A stretch of DNA of 64,000 nucleotides from NCBI GenBank assembly GCA_029168955.1, contig JAPDOI010000121.1, positions 1,632,044 to 1,696,043 of the forward strand. The letters are read 5' to 3'. The position numbers and the translations under genes were made by a program. This DNA comes from Aplectana chamaeleonis. Taxonomy: Eukaryota; Nematoda; Chromadorea; Rhabditida; Cosmocercidae. Position 1 is the stretch's first letter. The number at the start of each line of letters is the position of its first letter. Of the stretch, positions 43,701-51,979 are shown piece by piece. The notes under the pieces were generated by a model. That model saw only the letters and a program-made list of their open reading frames with translations, was not told the origin of the DNA and ran no database searches.

Positions 43701-45538
43701 GTTCGCAGTAGAGAAGATCACGGCGCTAGTGCACCATATGGGGAGCTCTATAGTCTTTCACACTTGGGCAGCTTTGCCGTCGATATGCGTGAAAAGCAAT
43801 AAATCTACCATGGATCTGTCGCGAGTAAGCAGACATTCAAAACATGAACGGTTTTCTTTGCGAGATCTCACCGCCGCTTCTAGAACTGCGCGCGATCCGA
43901 CCGAAACTGCTAGAGTTGTGCACTGCGGAAGACACGAATTCACACCTTCTCGCATTCGGTCCGGCGAGCCTTATGCTTACCGTCAACCATCCGTTATTCT
44001 CCCGCGCTTAAACCCTTCTTGGCCCTTCGCCCACCCGGTTTTACAATCAGCGTTACCTTGATGTATCGCACTGCAATAAACGAAAAACGTACGAAATATC
44101 CGCTATTAGTTATCGATTTCGGCAGGGGTGCTAAGCGGTGAGTAAGCGGCAGCAGAGTATACCCTGTCCCAAACGAGATGGCAAGCGTACACTCCAAAGA
44201 AGCACCAAGCCCTCTGCGTCTCTGTCATTTTCTCAATCCAAAAATGTCAGAGACGCAGAGGGCGCGCCTCTACGCTTGCCATCTCATTTGGGTATACTAG
44301 ATTGAGGCCTCCGTCACAAATAGTTAGCCGATGGTCCGACGTGCTCTTACAAATAGAGGTATCCTCTGTGAAAATTGTAATTCTCATCACTCATGGCACA
44401 AGCGGCGAGCGTGATGCTGCTCATTTCATCTGTTATGCGCTCTCTCGCTGTCTCTAACCTCCGCTCCACACCAGCACGCGTAAAAACCATGAGAATTTCG
44501 CGGTTTCACAGCCTGTACGTGTCATGCTTCAGACAACGCATGACGGTCTAGAGGAGAACAAGTTTTTGCCCTAGCTCTGCCTATTTTAGGCTCCTCTCTT
44601 CGCTAGCACTCAGCATCAAGTGAGACTGGGGATCAAAATCGTCAACCCATATCTATAGATTGCGTCCCAGGTGAAGCTGTGACGTACGCGTGAAAGCTTC
44701 AATAGATCTGTCGAGGCGAGAAGTCCTGAATTTAGACTGTATGCTGCACAAGTGTGGGATGACCTGTCTCCTCTTTTATGTCCGGCCAGTTATCCGAGTC
44801 AACAAATGGGATCTGAATCACCGAAAAAAGGCCAAGTCCGAATCGAACCGGGATCCGAATCACCGCAAAACGCCAAATCCTAATGGAACCGTTATCCGAT
44901 TCACAGAAAAGATTTTTTTCAGATCATCTCGAAGTCGGATTCTCCAGAAATTTTTGCCTCGGATACAATGCATACTATCGGGACAGGGGCTGTCTACACA
45001 ACGAGGGAACAGTTGTCCCGTTTTTGCAGTTTGAAACGTCATAACACTCTACGCGAGCCAAGTGGTCCTGAGTGGAATAAGAGCCGCAAAAGACGGGACA
45101 ACTCCTCCCTCGGTGTGTAGAGAGCCTCTGTCCCCATACTATCTGGGGAAGCGATATGGCTGGGTAACTACAAGAAATTAAAAGCTTTCGGAAGACGATT
45201 TACACCGATAGCGAGCGACAAACTGAATTCACAAGACCCGTACCTTTCTCTGGAAATTCTCAGAATGAAAAAAAAACAGTTGCAGAAACTTACCGAGAGG
45301 CATCATAACGGGCTGGCTCCCTTGTGAAGGTGTGGGTGTGACCATGAAGGGTTCAGCATAGAACCCCCCAGCATACTGGTAGGAGACTCCGGGCTGTGGA
45401 GTCATGTGTTGAGCTGGTGCTGTAGCGAAGTAGTACTGGAAAAAAAGCAATCAATTTTCAGGCTTGTGTATACAGGTACTTATAACGAAAGCCACCACTC
45501 ACCTGATTTGCATCAATGATTTGACCGGCTGGCTGCAT
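31707..45538 (-). CDS. MEX-5/OMA-class tandem CCCH zinc-finger protein, 9 exons
   Basis: Minus-strand exons: 45503-45538, 45294-45435, 41764-41934, 41543-41687, 41369-41462, 41157-41306, 39521-39652, 39283-39458, 31707-31890 (TAG at 31707-31709). They total 1230 nt, all phases agree, and the product has 409 residues. Residues 13-165 are Pro/Tyr/Thr-rich and low-complexity. Finger 1 is YKTRMCLTYASG with C217-x8-C226-x5-C232-x3-H236; finger 2 is YKTKLCKNF with C260-x10-C271-x5-C277-x3-H281. RNVAG (about 345-349) and LKRFNSTENI (374-383) resemble the MEX-5 tail. Family members are cytoplasmic RNA-binding proteins that bind U-rich 3'UTRs and control oocyte and early-embryo mRNAs and polarity. An in-frame TAA four codons upstream supports the ATG. 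Exon 5 uses weak sites (GAG acceptor, GTTTTC donor) and is the least certain; further exons in the 7.4-kb intron 8 cannot be excluded. MEX-5/6 versus OMA orthology is unresolved. Confidence 0.85.
32165..33125. mobile_element. Large fold-back element, about 230-bp arms
   Basis: The left arm (about 32165-32395) and right arm (about 32900-33125) are imperfect inverses; shared blocks include ATCGATAACGAGTTGGCTGA, TTGGGCGATC and GGCAGACCGTATGCCGAGGC. Between them, a 65-bp unit (TTTTTCAAGGGGTT...TTTTTGACACGGGTG) is duplicated at 32545 and 32610. No transposase. Its right arm abuts the 5' region of the CR1-like element. Confidence 0.7.
33240..34697 (+). mobile_element. Internally deleted CR1-like non-LTR retrotransposon
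   Basis: The element body contains the 431-codon frame at 33304-34599, followed by a short 3' untranslated region and a TAAA/AAAT tail at 34666-34697, a microsatellite-like 3' end. The 5' boundary is not defined. Most of the endonuclease and the first half of the reverse transcriptase are gone without disrupting the frame. Lies antisense in intron 8 of the CCCH gene. Confidence 0.75.
33304..34599 (+). CDS. Deleted retroelement protein: 2A-like, PHD-type finger, half RT
   Basis: Residues 2-9 (AGVERNPGP) are a 2A-like ribosome-skipping motif; codons before the ATG continue in frame as a Leu-rich run (LLRILLQ) back to a TGA ten codons upstream of the ATG. Residues about 17-60 form a PHD-type finger (CATCDRDV, CFGCERWVHFSC, CIVC). 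The endonuclease start LSIVHINLNGLRTKLSELV (about 78-96) joins directly to the RT palm: SGVPQGGVLSPILFAIY, then catalytic FADD in CKQFADDVKIY, and CR1/Jockey-type C-terminal sequence to residue 431. The motif A aspartate and the endonuclease active site are absent, so the product cannot be an active polymerase or nuclease. The frame is otherwise intact, suggesting a recent deletion or a non-autonomous form. Whether it is expressed is unknown. Confidence 0.75.
   Translation: MAGVERNPGPAKKKEYPCATCDRDVNWYGTSVQCFGCERWVHFSCSSLSSVRHHNSSFRCIVCSASSNSNSSSTNRPLSIVHINLNGLRTKLSELVCKWIKNYLRDRSFQVEVGSSFSSSRSVRSGVPQGGVLSPILFAIYTAELPLFLEETGVICKQFADDVKIYNKIESVGDVENVQAALERILDWSKVWDLPLAPEKTVHMRMGDSSIPVTYELDGHSLTTVSNVKDLGFQYDNELDFSAHYHAICSKASVRTFHIFKALSTCDKSVLARAYQVYVRPIVESGTSVFCPYKKRDIQLLERVQENFTRKVFLRLNGFSYARVPGPSRRNQELTLHSLESRRKRNDVCMIFKILSGILRIDKSKFYKFNASRTRGNSEKISFGIPRTNLRLNSFTCRAGSAFASLKLNFLNVPRFFPSFKRKVSSIFLAW
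34698..37690 (+). mobile_element. I/Jockey-like non-LTR retrotransposon, 5' truncated
   Basis: It starts within the endonuclease immediately after the tail of the preceding CR1-like element, suggesting insertion into or beside that tail. Endonuclease motifs: VIMVQETKLSP (34735), SIVFAGDFNAHTF, SSDHVPVF. Frameshifts near 34850 and 35430 and a TAG at 35680-35682 interrupt the frame. The RT follows at 35683-37290, and after one more shift a C-terminal segment at 37310-37687 ends in a CCHC knuckle (CPDCGSQGHTTAHLFNC). No RNase H domain is visible. The 3' end was not defined. Confidence 0.8.
35683..37290 (+). CDS. Reverse transcriptase frame of the Jockey-like element
   Basis: A 535-codon open frame with the RT motifs in order: NWKVARVIPLPKPGK, YRPISLLSPIAKI, HGFRKLHSTTTAL, VALDLTKAFDTVN (motif A Asp), AAGVPQGGVLSPALFSLYL (motif B) and VVAYADDITIL (motif C, YADD). 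The three catalytic aspartates are therefore present. Upstream codons are in frame except for one TAG directly before this Met, so the Met at 35683 is not the native start. Downstream the frame is lost by a one-base shift after QKAF, separating the C-terminal knuckle. The enzyme would copy the element's RNA at a nicked target. Inactive as it stands. Confidence 0.8.
   Translation: MNFRNDAAATWKALKRISGKFTSADNATIEFEGGVFKSGKEAANALGKHFFITRTKREKQNRITVRELCRLPLMDVDDAVTPAQVEKVVKEMSNSRALGPDGLSPAVLKRLPSELLPFIADVINTSFRTCTLPQNWKVARVIPLPKPGKSPSTAGGYRPISLLSPIAKIAEELVAEELAEHNSQQQHQHGFRKLHSTTTALLEIVSYVLDGFNAIKPQRTVGVALDLTKAFDTVNLGLLSESLLKSTIKPWQKRWITAFTKGRRANVLFQGHVSNSIPIAAGVPQGGVLSPALFSLYLEDLPVPPQDIKVVAYADDITILCRDRDIKVATSKINDYLIELKCFFDRKMLTVSASKSSVTVFSTDNAEHSAHPMVKWDETQLQVTRFPKLFGLVLDPSLRFHKNTEQKQAAVKTRLNVLRALGGTSWGCNKETILTTHKAIVQPALEYAAPVWQHIVSDTSWSKLQRAQNCALRIATGCSKSSPIEHLHAEARIMPVRDHCQLQAQQMYTNIVKQPNHLSRRVLNPVREMYQKAFC
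39930..40480 (+). pseudogene. Fragment of the same Jockey-like family
   Basis: The frame around 39958-40168 (VHQKDRHLSDAVRRVIKTII...DAQLDDEIRKDFDRH) aligns with VHQKERHLSDAILKAMKAAI...DDEIRNDLDRH at about 35432-35650, and KTDSATTWKILQTL plus FKSGKE follow in the same order. Stops and shifts break it, and homology fades after about 40480. It lies in intron 6 of the CCCH gene, antisense to it. Confidence 0.75.
42313..42745. mobile_element. MITE A6 with nested TA-flanked palindrome
   Basis: Family A ends (GTTTATACTGCCGTCGATGA at the left, CGGCGGAAGTATAAAC at the right) enclose a 316-bp palindrome at 42357-42672 that starts TAGGGTGTAACAATATGAA and ends with its inverse TTCATATTCTTACACCCTA. Its arms fold over most of their length. 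It interrupts the family A core at TTCTGTA|ATATTGATC, consistent with a TA target. Two long open frames on opposite strands here are palindrome artefacts. Intron 2 of the CCCH gene. Confidence 0.75.
42971..43090. repeat. Palindromic repeat, TACAGTCGGCAC family
   Basis: TACAGTCGGCACGTATCGCA at the left and GATCAGTGCCGCCTATATGTA at the right, with GCAAACTCGGTGCGC and a rough inverse in the middle. Related sequence at 1095-1160, at 53103-53218 and a terminus near 55230. Confidence 0.5.
43091..44157. other. Intron 2 sequence, unrecognised
   Basis: A plus-strand open frame of 163 codons (43570-44061) has no domain I recognise and no supporting exon structure. No RNA gene seen. Confidence 0.4.
44158..44296. 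mobile_element. Palindromic MITE, GTCCCAAACGAG family (C2)
   Basis: GTATACCCTGTCCCAAACGA at the left and TCTCATTTGGGTATAC at the right, with CCCTCTGCGTCTCTG and its inverse CAGAGACGCAGAGGG near the centre. Hairpin of about 139 bp with TA borders. Confidence 0.7.
44440..44516. repeat. Half copy of the 155-bp TA MITE
   Basis: GCTCTCTCGCTGTCTCTAAC...CACCAGCACGCGTAAAAACC...CACAGCCTG matches the right half of the copy at 47586-47740. Confidence 0.65.
44980..45134. mobile_element. 155-bp palindromic MITE, GGGACAGG family (E2)
   Basis: GGGACAGGGGCTGTCTACAC at the left and GTGTGTAGAGAGCCTCTGTCCC at the right, with GTTGTCCCGTTTTTGC mirrored by GACGGGACAAC. Same length as 23638-23792. Confidence 0.75.
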
Positions 45539-45720
45539 GTTTAGATGTTAATGGTGTTATAGTGGTATACAGAGTATCGGAAAACGAGCGGTAAAACAAT
45601 CCGATACTAACCCGATTCGCAAGTGGTTAGTAAGTTTCGTGGAATGTCTGCAATCATAACAGGTGCGTTAGGAACCTGAGAATCGTCCACGTCCAACAAT
45701 CAGCAGGTTGCGATACTGTT

Positions 45721-45819
45721 CCGATATCATTATCATAGAAGCGATGCGGTCCTTCCTTGGATGCAGTCATTCTTTTCCTCACAGGACACTGTTTCCCTTC
45801 TATGATAACGATATCGCGG
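45721..45819. repeat. Hairpin upstream of the CCCH start codon
   Basis: CCGATATCATTATCATAGAA at 45721-45740 is nearly inverted at 45797-45819 (CTTCTATGATAACGATATCG). It lies about 180-280 bp upstream of the ATG. It could be a small MITE or a structured regulatory segment; the sequence alone does not decide. Confidence 0.55.
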
Positions 45820-46086
45820 CTAATGCCGCTCAAGCTCCGACCATACTGTAATCCGATTTGTCAGATAACACGTTATCAGAGAGGATATATTAGAAAAGGA
45901 TAGGACACACAGATATTCTTCTGATAACGTGGTATCCAACAAGTCAGACGAAACTGTGTGAGAGATGCTTCACTGTTCGAACGGAAACGGATCATAAACA
46001 ACATTTCTTTTGCAACATCCAATCGGCACGGATTTGTTTTTCTCTTGCTGTAAAGCATACGGAACATAATATCGCCCAAGTAGCTA

Positions 46087-46764
46087 TACTATGTCCCAAA
46101 CGAGTGGGCAAGCGGAGAGTTCAAAGAAGCAGCGCTCCCTCTGCGTCTCTAACGGGCGCGTAACGCACGCGAATCAAGTACAGTTGACCGCAATGTTAAA
46201 AGGACATGGTGCGGTTGCGTATCGCACTAAAACTACGGTAGAATCTGGCACTTTTCCAGATTTCGTCATCGATCGGTTCCACAGCTGATACTCTCGTGAG
46301 CAAAGAGCCGACGGTTGGCGCCGATCGATGACGAAATCTGGCAAAGTTCCAGATTCTACCGTAGTTTTAGTGCAAGTCCGCAACCGCACCATGTCCTTTT
46401 AACATTGCGGTCAACTGTACGCGATGCAGCATCTGTCATACCGTAATCTAAAAACAGAAATCATCGTGCCCTCCGAGATGTTATCCATATCATGAAACAC
46501 TTTCCCCGCCACATAAAGAAGTATTTGTGTATCGAGAGAGAGTATCACGAGTATTCCGAGCGAAAAGAACGTAAAAAGAGTAATGAAGTATGTGAAAAAA
46601 GAAGTGAGAACGTGAAAAACTCGTCGAATCGTTTTTGGATTACGGGAAGACAGGCTATGCACGTATTTGCGTACCCGACGTCTTACCGTAATCCGGAAAT
46701 GTCAGACGCAGAGGGAGCGCTGCTTCTTCGGATTCTTCGCGTGCCACCTCGTTTGGTACAAGGT
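46087..46764. mobile_element. GTCCCAAACGAG-family element with nested T2 (C3)
   Basis: The left end CTATGTCCCAAACGAGTGGG continues with GCAAGCGGAGAGTTCAAAGA; the right end is ...GAAGAAGC-type inverse finishing CCACCTCGTTTGGTACAAGG. Inside, TTTTTGGATTACGGGAAGAC and GTCTTACCGTAATCC form a stem. A separate TA-flanked palindrome (46181-46417) is inserted in it. Confidence 0.65.
46181..46417. mobile_element. TA-flanked palindromic MITE, CAGTTGACCGCAATG family (T2)
   Basis: CAGTTGACCGCAATGTTAAA and its inverse bound 237 bp with TA at 46179-46180 and 46418-46419. Arms of about 100 bp include ACTAAAACTACGGTAGAATC and ATCGATGACGAAATCTGG. Confidence 0.8.
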
Positions 46765-47159
46765 ACATCAAAGAAAGTGAAAACTTACACATGATTTTCA
46801 AACTTCATGTTTAATTCTTTGTACATATGCGGCTGTTATTTTGAGGGTGTTTTTTGTTGCCAAAATAGCAGGGTCAAGCATTGTTTCCCCCTACATCGAG
46901 GAGATTTTTCGCTCATATGTAATTGTTTGGAGGGCAAACTAAAGGAGTAATTTCGAAGGAGTATCCATACAATAACGCGCTCCACGGCTACTAGTGCCCT
47001 GATTCAATTTGGCGCAGTGACTCACAGTCAACCCTGATTCAGGTTCCCGCACTGCCCGCAGCCCGCACTCTAAAAGCTAGTTGCGAGTTTCTGGGCCACG
47101 CCCCCAACCTCTCGCACTGCGAGCAAATCGCAGAACTCTAGCTGACACCTAATGAAGCA

Positions 47160-47312
47160 TGTGGAAAGGAATGAGCGTGTAAAAAATCGATGAATTCTGT
47201 CTTCGGATTACGGTAATACAGATGTGCGTTGCGTACGTTGCGCGCCAGTCAGAGACGCAGAGGTAGCGCTGCTTCTTCGGACTCTCCGCTTGCCAACTTG
47301 TTTGGGACAGGG
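47160..47312. repeat. Right half of a GTCCCAAACGAG-family element (C4)
   Basis: CTTCGGATTACGGTAATACA, CAGAGACGCAGAGGTAGCGC and the terminus GCCAACTTGTTTGGGACAGG are in family order, but the left end is missing. Confidence 0.6.
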
Positions 47313-47585
47313 TTTTCCAGGAGTCGAAAGTCTAGGTGGGTGAAACTCCGGGTCAAGAAAAAACAAATATTTGTCTAGCACTCTTTAACTTCGGGTTAAT
47401 TGTTAATGGATCGGACCCCCGGTTCGGTAACGAGCGGAAGCAGGCCAACTCATCAGGTGTACAGGCCTCTTTCGAAAAGTTTCACCTATATCAACCGGCC
47501 AGGTTACACAGGGTCGTCCAGCTTCTTTCCAGTTTCTTGTCGTTGGTCTATAACCGGCGTGGAAGGCGCATGCTATGGTTAACTA

Positions 47586-47740
47586 CCCTCTATAAAACGT
47601 CGAAATTCACATCATTCGAGACGCGAGCGGCGCGCGCGACGCCTCGGCCTCCTTCTGCCCCACGCTCTCTCACCGTTTCTAACCTCCGCTACGCACCAGC
47701 ACGCGTAGGAACCAAGTGAATTTCGCCGTTTTATGGCTTG
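47586..47740 (-). mobile_element. 155-bp TA-flanked MITE (copy D2)
   Basis: CCCTCTATAAAACGTCGAAA at the left and GCCGTTTTATGGCTTG at the right, with TA borders at 47584-47585 and 47741-47742. Reverse orientation relative to 15498-15652. Confidence 0.8.
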
Positions 47741-49162
47741 TACGTGATTGGCCCACGCCGAGAAAAAATGGCGTAGAATCTCGCACTAGCAACGGTCCTG
47801 AATCAGAACCGAATTTTCAGATGTTCATCTAACCGTGAAGTAGACCCTTCATGACATAACATGAGTTAAGCGCGAAACTGCAGTCTCTCCTAAAAAAATT
47901 AAAACCGGCTGAACGGCAAAGAATTTTGCTCAAAGTCTGCAATTTTCAGTTCTTTCTCAGCCTTTCCTCATTTAAGTTCGCATTCGCTCACCGATTGTCA
48001 ATTACGGGTAATATATAGGTCTGAATCAACCGCACCTCAGGTATCTATATTACTTACATCAGAAGAATAAATCCACGCCTACTGCAAAGAAAAGGCACAT
48101 GCAAGCAAAATAAACGGTATATTTCATTGCCCCAGAAGTCCCTTTGAAAGCTCAACGGATCCAGCAAATATTCAAAAAAAGATTTTCTGATCATTTCACG
48201 CCTAAGTTTTCTTAGCAGAATAAATTGCGATCCACGGTGAGTGAGTGATTAATTCACTAAGCTTATCACTCCAAAGTAAACTAGTACCTTCTTACCCTTC
48301 TTGATACCTCACTAAAGAAATTTATAAATACTTCCACAATAATGCAGCTCGAGGCCGAACACAAAAAAGAAAATTCCGGACACGAGCAAGCCTCGACGAG
48401 TGGAGAGGGTGGACTGGCCCAAAATCCTCCTGCCGATAGACCACCACCGCAAGCGCGCCAAATCGATGATCAATAAACGAGCTTGATTCGAAGAATCGAT
48501 GACCTTGATTGGGAACTGCCACAGTAGATCACAGCATATGTGAATGGGTAGATGATAGTCTCAAATCGAGCATACTTAGTTCATCTCATCAGAGAAACGA
48601 TCTGATGGCTCATGGGACCTCATCAAGACCGTCTCGTAGGTCATGGAAACGACAACCCAAGAACTGTCACCTACGCACAGTCGGAGGCTATTAATCCTCA
48701 CCTGAGATGCGTTCCAAGAAAATTCCCACGGAAACGTTGAGAGCGCCATGGCGTGGAAGCAGCTGCCCCTGCTGCAAGGGAACCTTCCACTTTGGAGTAC
48801 CCTCGAGGCAAGGGAGGTATACAAAGCGTAGGTCGCATCTGCGAAAACGAATTGTATGGTTACTATCTCTCCGGCATCTATAGTAAAACTGCACAGTACC
48901 CCGTCCCGAGCCGCTGGTTCCGAGAAGTTATACGCTCAAGACGGTCGTTTTTTTTTACCTTCAAAAATGCGCAGTAATGTTTCGGAAATCCGGAAACGGA
49001 CCTTATCATCGTGCTGACAGCCCAAAACAAGCCATTTGAGCGAAGTTGGGTGAAAGCACATCTTGAGAACTTTGCACAGGCTTATAGCGTTTTCCACTTG
49101 TACGGATTTTCGTTTGCTCGTTTATTTCCGATTGTCCGTTTAATAAGTGGTTCCAAAAGCGC
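47741..49162. other. Intergenic with one dispersed repeat
   Basis: Sequence at about 48805-48935 (GGAGGTATACAAAGCGTAGG...CTATAGTAAAACTGCACAGT) is repeated at about 58735-58860. No gene recognised. Confidence 0.45.
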
Positions 49163-49876
49163 TTAAAGGCATAGTCTAACCCCAGGATGGTTTCTCAGTT
49201 CTTAGCTGGTCTTGGAGAGATTTTTGTGCTGATCACAACGGTGTCTCTAGAATTGCTCAAAACTCACTACAAACGAAGATATGGCCTTTCAAATATTGTG
49301 AATTTGAACGTTGAAAAACTCGAGGACGAGTTGTCTCGGGTTTGTTTTTCCTCGTCGTTCGCACCGGAGCAGATCACATTATAAAGTTACAGCGATAACA
49401 AATGGAAGAACGTAGATCTTGACCAAAATTCATTATGCGTATCGTCCCTATTGAGACCGAATTACCTTCAGAGATCGTTGAGGCCGCGTATTTTCCGATT
49501 TTCAAAAGCAGGCTGTCCCATTTCAACCTCAGGTCATTGCATGGGGTCGATGGCCGTGCTTTCTGCTAAAGCTTTAAATTCAGGGTGCTCTTATTCGTAC
49601 GTTTTCTTTGCCTACAATTTTGTTTGCCTGCATGTCCAGGCTGTCTTGTTTAAACCTATCCCACATACATTTTGTATGTTACTTTGTCGCCAGATAAAGC
49701 TATTGAATTAAAACCCTGATGTGGGCGGAGCGAATGGGTGCCGATTTGGGGGGGGGGGGCGGAGGGATTGAGTGCTTCTTCTCAAAAGTTGAGATGCCGC
49801 GTTTGGCAGGGTTGCTACACACAGCGGCCGGACCATAATATCAAATTTCACCCACCAGCTCGCACTATGCCTTTAA
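49163..49876. mobile_element. TTAA-flanked element (P5, 714 bp)
   Basis: TTAAAGGCATAGTCTAACCC at the left and GCACTATGCCTTTAA at the right; TTAA at 49163 and 49873. Interior sequence near 49190-49390 resembles, in inverse, the 18.1-kb element. A run of ten G is at about 49749. Confidence 0.7.
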
Positions 49877-50163
49877 GAAAAATGTTGATTATTTGGCTTG
49901 AAATCCACCATCGCTAAAAGATTTGGAGCTGTGATCACGAATCTGAGGTTAACATATCGGCGACGGCTCTGCTTCACTGCCAACGAGTGCCAACGCTGAC
50001 GCTAGGCGACCTCTCGCAGGTCGGTGCAACTCTGCAGACCCCTTCAATTCGCTCAACGCATCCCAGCGGTAAAATTTTTGAGGGCAAAACACGGCTTTCG
50101 AGATTACCGGATTTCTACGATAGATGTGGCTCAAAATCATGTTATGAGAGCTAGTTGAAGAAC

Positions 50164-50609
50164 TTAAAGGCAGTGTTCACGATAAATTTCACTTCCGATA
50201 TCTCCACGGTTTACGAAAGGTCTGGTGCCCTATATAGCAAGGCATGCTTAAAAAGGACACGAAAGACGCGTTTTTGAGCCAAAATAGACCCTTCCTTGTT
50301 TACGTCGATTTTTAGTGGGTGGAGGAATTGACCGCTAAAAAGGGGGATGCCTATGAGTGCAATCAAGCGATCAGCTCAATCATCAGCACTTCCTTGACTT
50401 GATCATTCCTGTAATCTGAGTGTTCATTTGTTCACATCAAGGGGCGGACCGGGATAAGTAGGCGCAACGGGATAAATTTCAAAGCCGTTTTAATCGATTG
50501 CTGGCCCGTTTTCGGTGCTTTCTTCGACCCTATACCCTCCAGCGTCCGCCAGCTTAGTGTTTCACACTGGAACTTCGAGAACGAGATTCATCGTGTACAC
50601 TGCCTTCAA
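50164..50609. mobile_element. TTAA-family element with decayed right end (P4)
   Basis: TTAAAGGCAGTGTTCACGAT at the left; the right end reads ATCGTGTACACTGCCTTCAA, one substitution away from the expected terminus. Confidence 0.6.
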
Positions 50610-51264
50610 CACAAATCTATGGTCCGTTTGTCGATCGTATGAGTCATCAGTTTCCACACGGGCGTCAGCCACCACACCACGACCGCCTTGGAACAACCGA
50701 TACCATGATCGACGACAGTGAACTCTGGGGTGTACTGCAGTTCTCTCGCCGCAACGCGGCGAGTCCGTCGCGCTTGTTCGATGGGCGCGGAAAGCAATGT
50801 TCAACAGTACACAAGGCGGTACAATCGGAGCGCGTTGGCTCAAGATTTTGACATGTACGTGACTATCACCGGGAGAACCGGGTATCTGCCAAAAATCACG
50901 ACCAACTCTGAATGTATCTCATGTTGTTCTTTATAAATTCATGCCAGCTTTTCGTAGTCAGTTCTGCCTTTATCGATACGAGGAATAAGCACGTTTTGAA
51001 TACAAAAAGGTCTTTCCCGCTGTGATAATTATTCCCTCACGGTGATACTCTTTTTCTACGGGTAAAAAATGAGTGAACAAAACAGAGAATAGAAGAAATT
51101 ACGAATACAGCAATGGGTCAGAAGGATCAGAATTACGAAAACAGCAATGGGTCAGTCGCGGCGACAAGATTAGGCCACGCCCCCAGTCTGACGCTAGGCT
51201 AATATTCGCCGGTCGCTGTAACTCTGCAGACATGAATGGTGATTTTTATCTGATTGAGTAGCAG
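50610..51264. other. Intergenic, nothing recognised
   Basis: No supported feature. Confidence 0.4.
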
Positions 51265-51854
51265 TCCCTGCCTGTATAACACGTGACAAATGCGAGATCT
51301 CATATCGTTCAAATAAGCGAGATATAAGCGACCACCACAGACCCGACCTCCTTCGCTCACCACCACAGGCCCGTCCCCCTACCAGATTTTCGAACTCGAT
51401 AGCGGCTAGATGGATGGACGAATTCCCAACAAGTCTTCGTTCTTCAGTTTATAGCCGGTCTATCTCCTCATCCTGTTTTGCTCTCGTGCAGTGATTGCGA
51501 AAAAAGAGAAATACAGGCCTGAGACAACTCGTCCACAAAATTTTTGCCCTCAAAATGCAGGCGTTTTCAAGGAGCCATACAGGCTATAAAACGGCAAAAT
51601 TCACTTGGTTCCAACGCGTGCTGGTGGGGAGCGGAGGGTAGAGACAGTGAGAGAGCGTAGGGCAGACGGAGGCCGAGGCGGCGCGCGCGCCGCTCGCGCC
51701 TCGAGTGATGTGAATTTCGACGTTTTATAGAGGGTATCTCCGTTCGTAGGAGATCTTGGACGATTTCAGAGATATCATTGTGATCGCAGAGTGGCTCTCT
51801 CCAAGATGAGCATGGAATCTGAAAAATAATTTTTTGAGTGTCCTGTGCCTTTAA
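51265..51854. mobile_element. Relative of 17.74-18.23 kb element, interrupted by MITE D3
   Basis: GAGATATAAGCGACCACCAC and following sequence align with 17860-18190. At 51580-51734 a complete 155-bp MITE is inserted after ...GGAGCCA-TA, where the uninterrupted relative reads GAACCATAACTC. The right terminus CTGTGCCTTTAA is at 51843-51854; the left terminus is not found. Confidence 0.7.
51580..51734 (+). mobile_element. 155-bp TA-flanked MITE (copy D3)
   Basis: CAGGCTATAAAACGGCAAAA at the left and ACGTTTTATAGAGGG at the right, with TA on both sides (51578-51579, 51735-51736). Confidence 0.85.
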
Positions 51855-51979
51855 TCTTCTCGTCAAGGCTGACGCTCGCTGCAACTTTGCGGACCTCTAT
51901 AACTGACGCTTTTCAGTCGCGCGCGCAGTTGTTGGTGCAAATGACACAAGCAGGGAATCGTGTATGAACAGCGAGGCGC

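Noticed and set aside
43570..44061. 163-codon plus-strand frame
   Set aside because: Lies in intron 2 of the CCCH gene, no known domain, no exon partners; likely chance.
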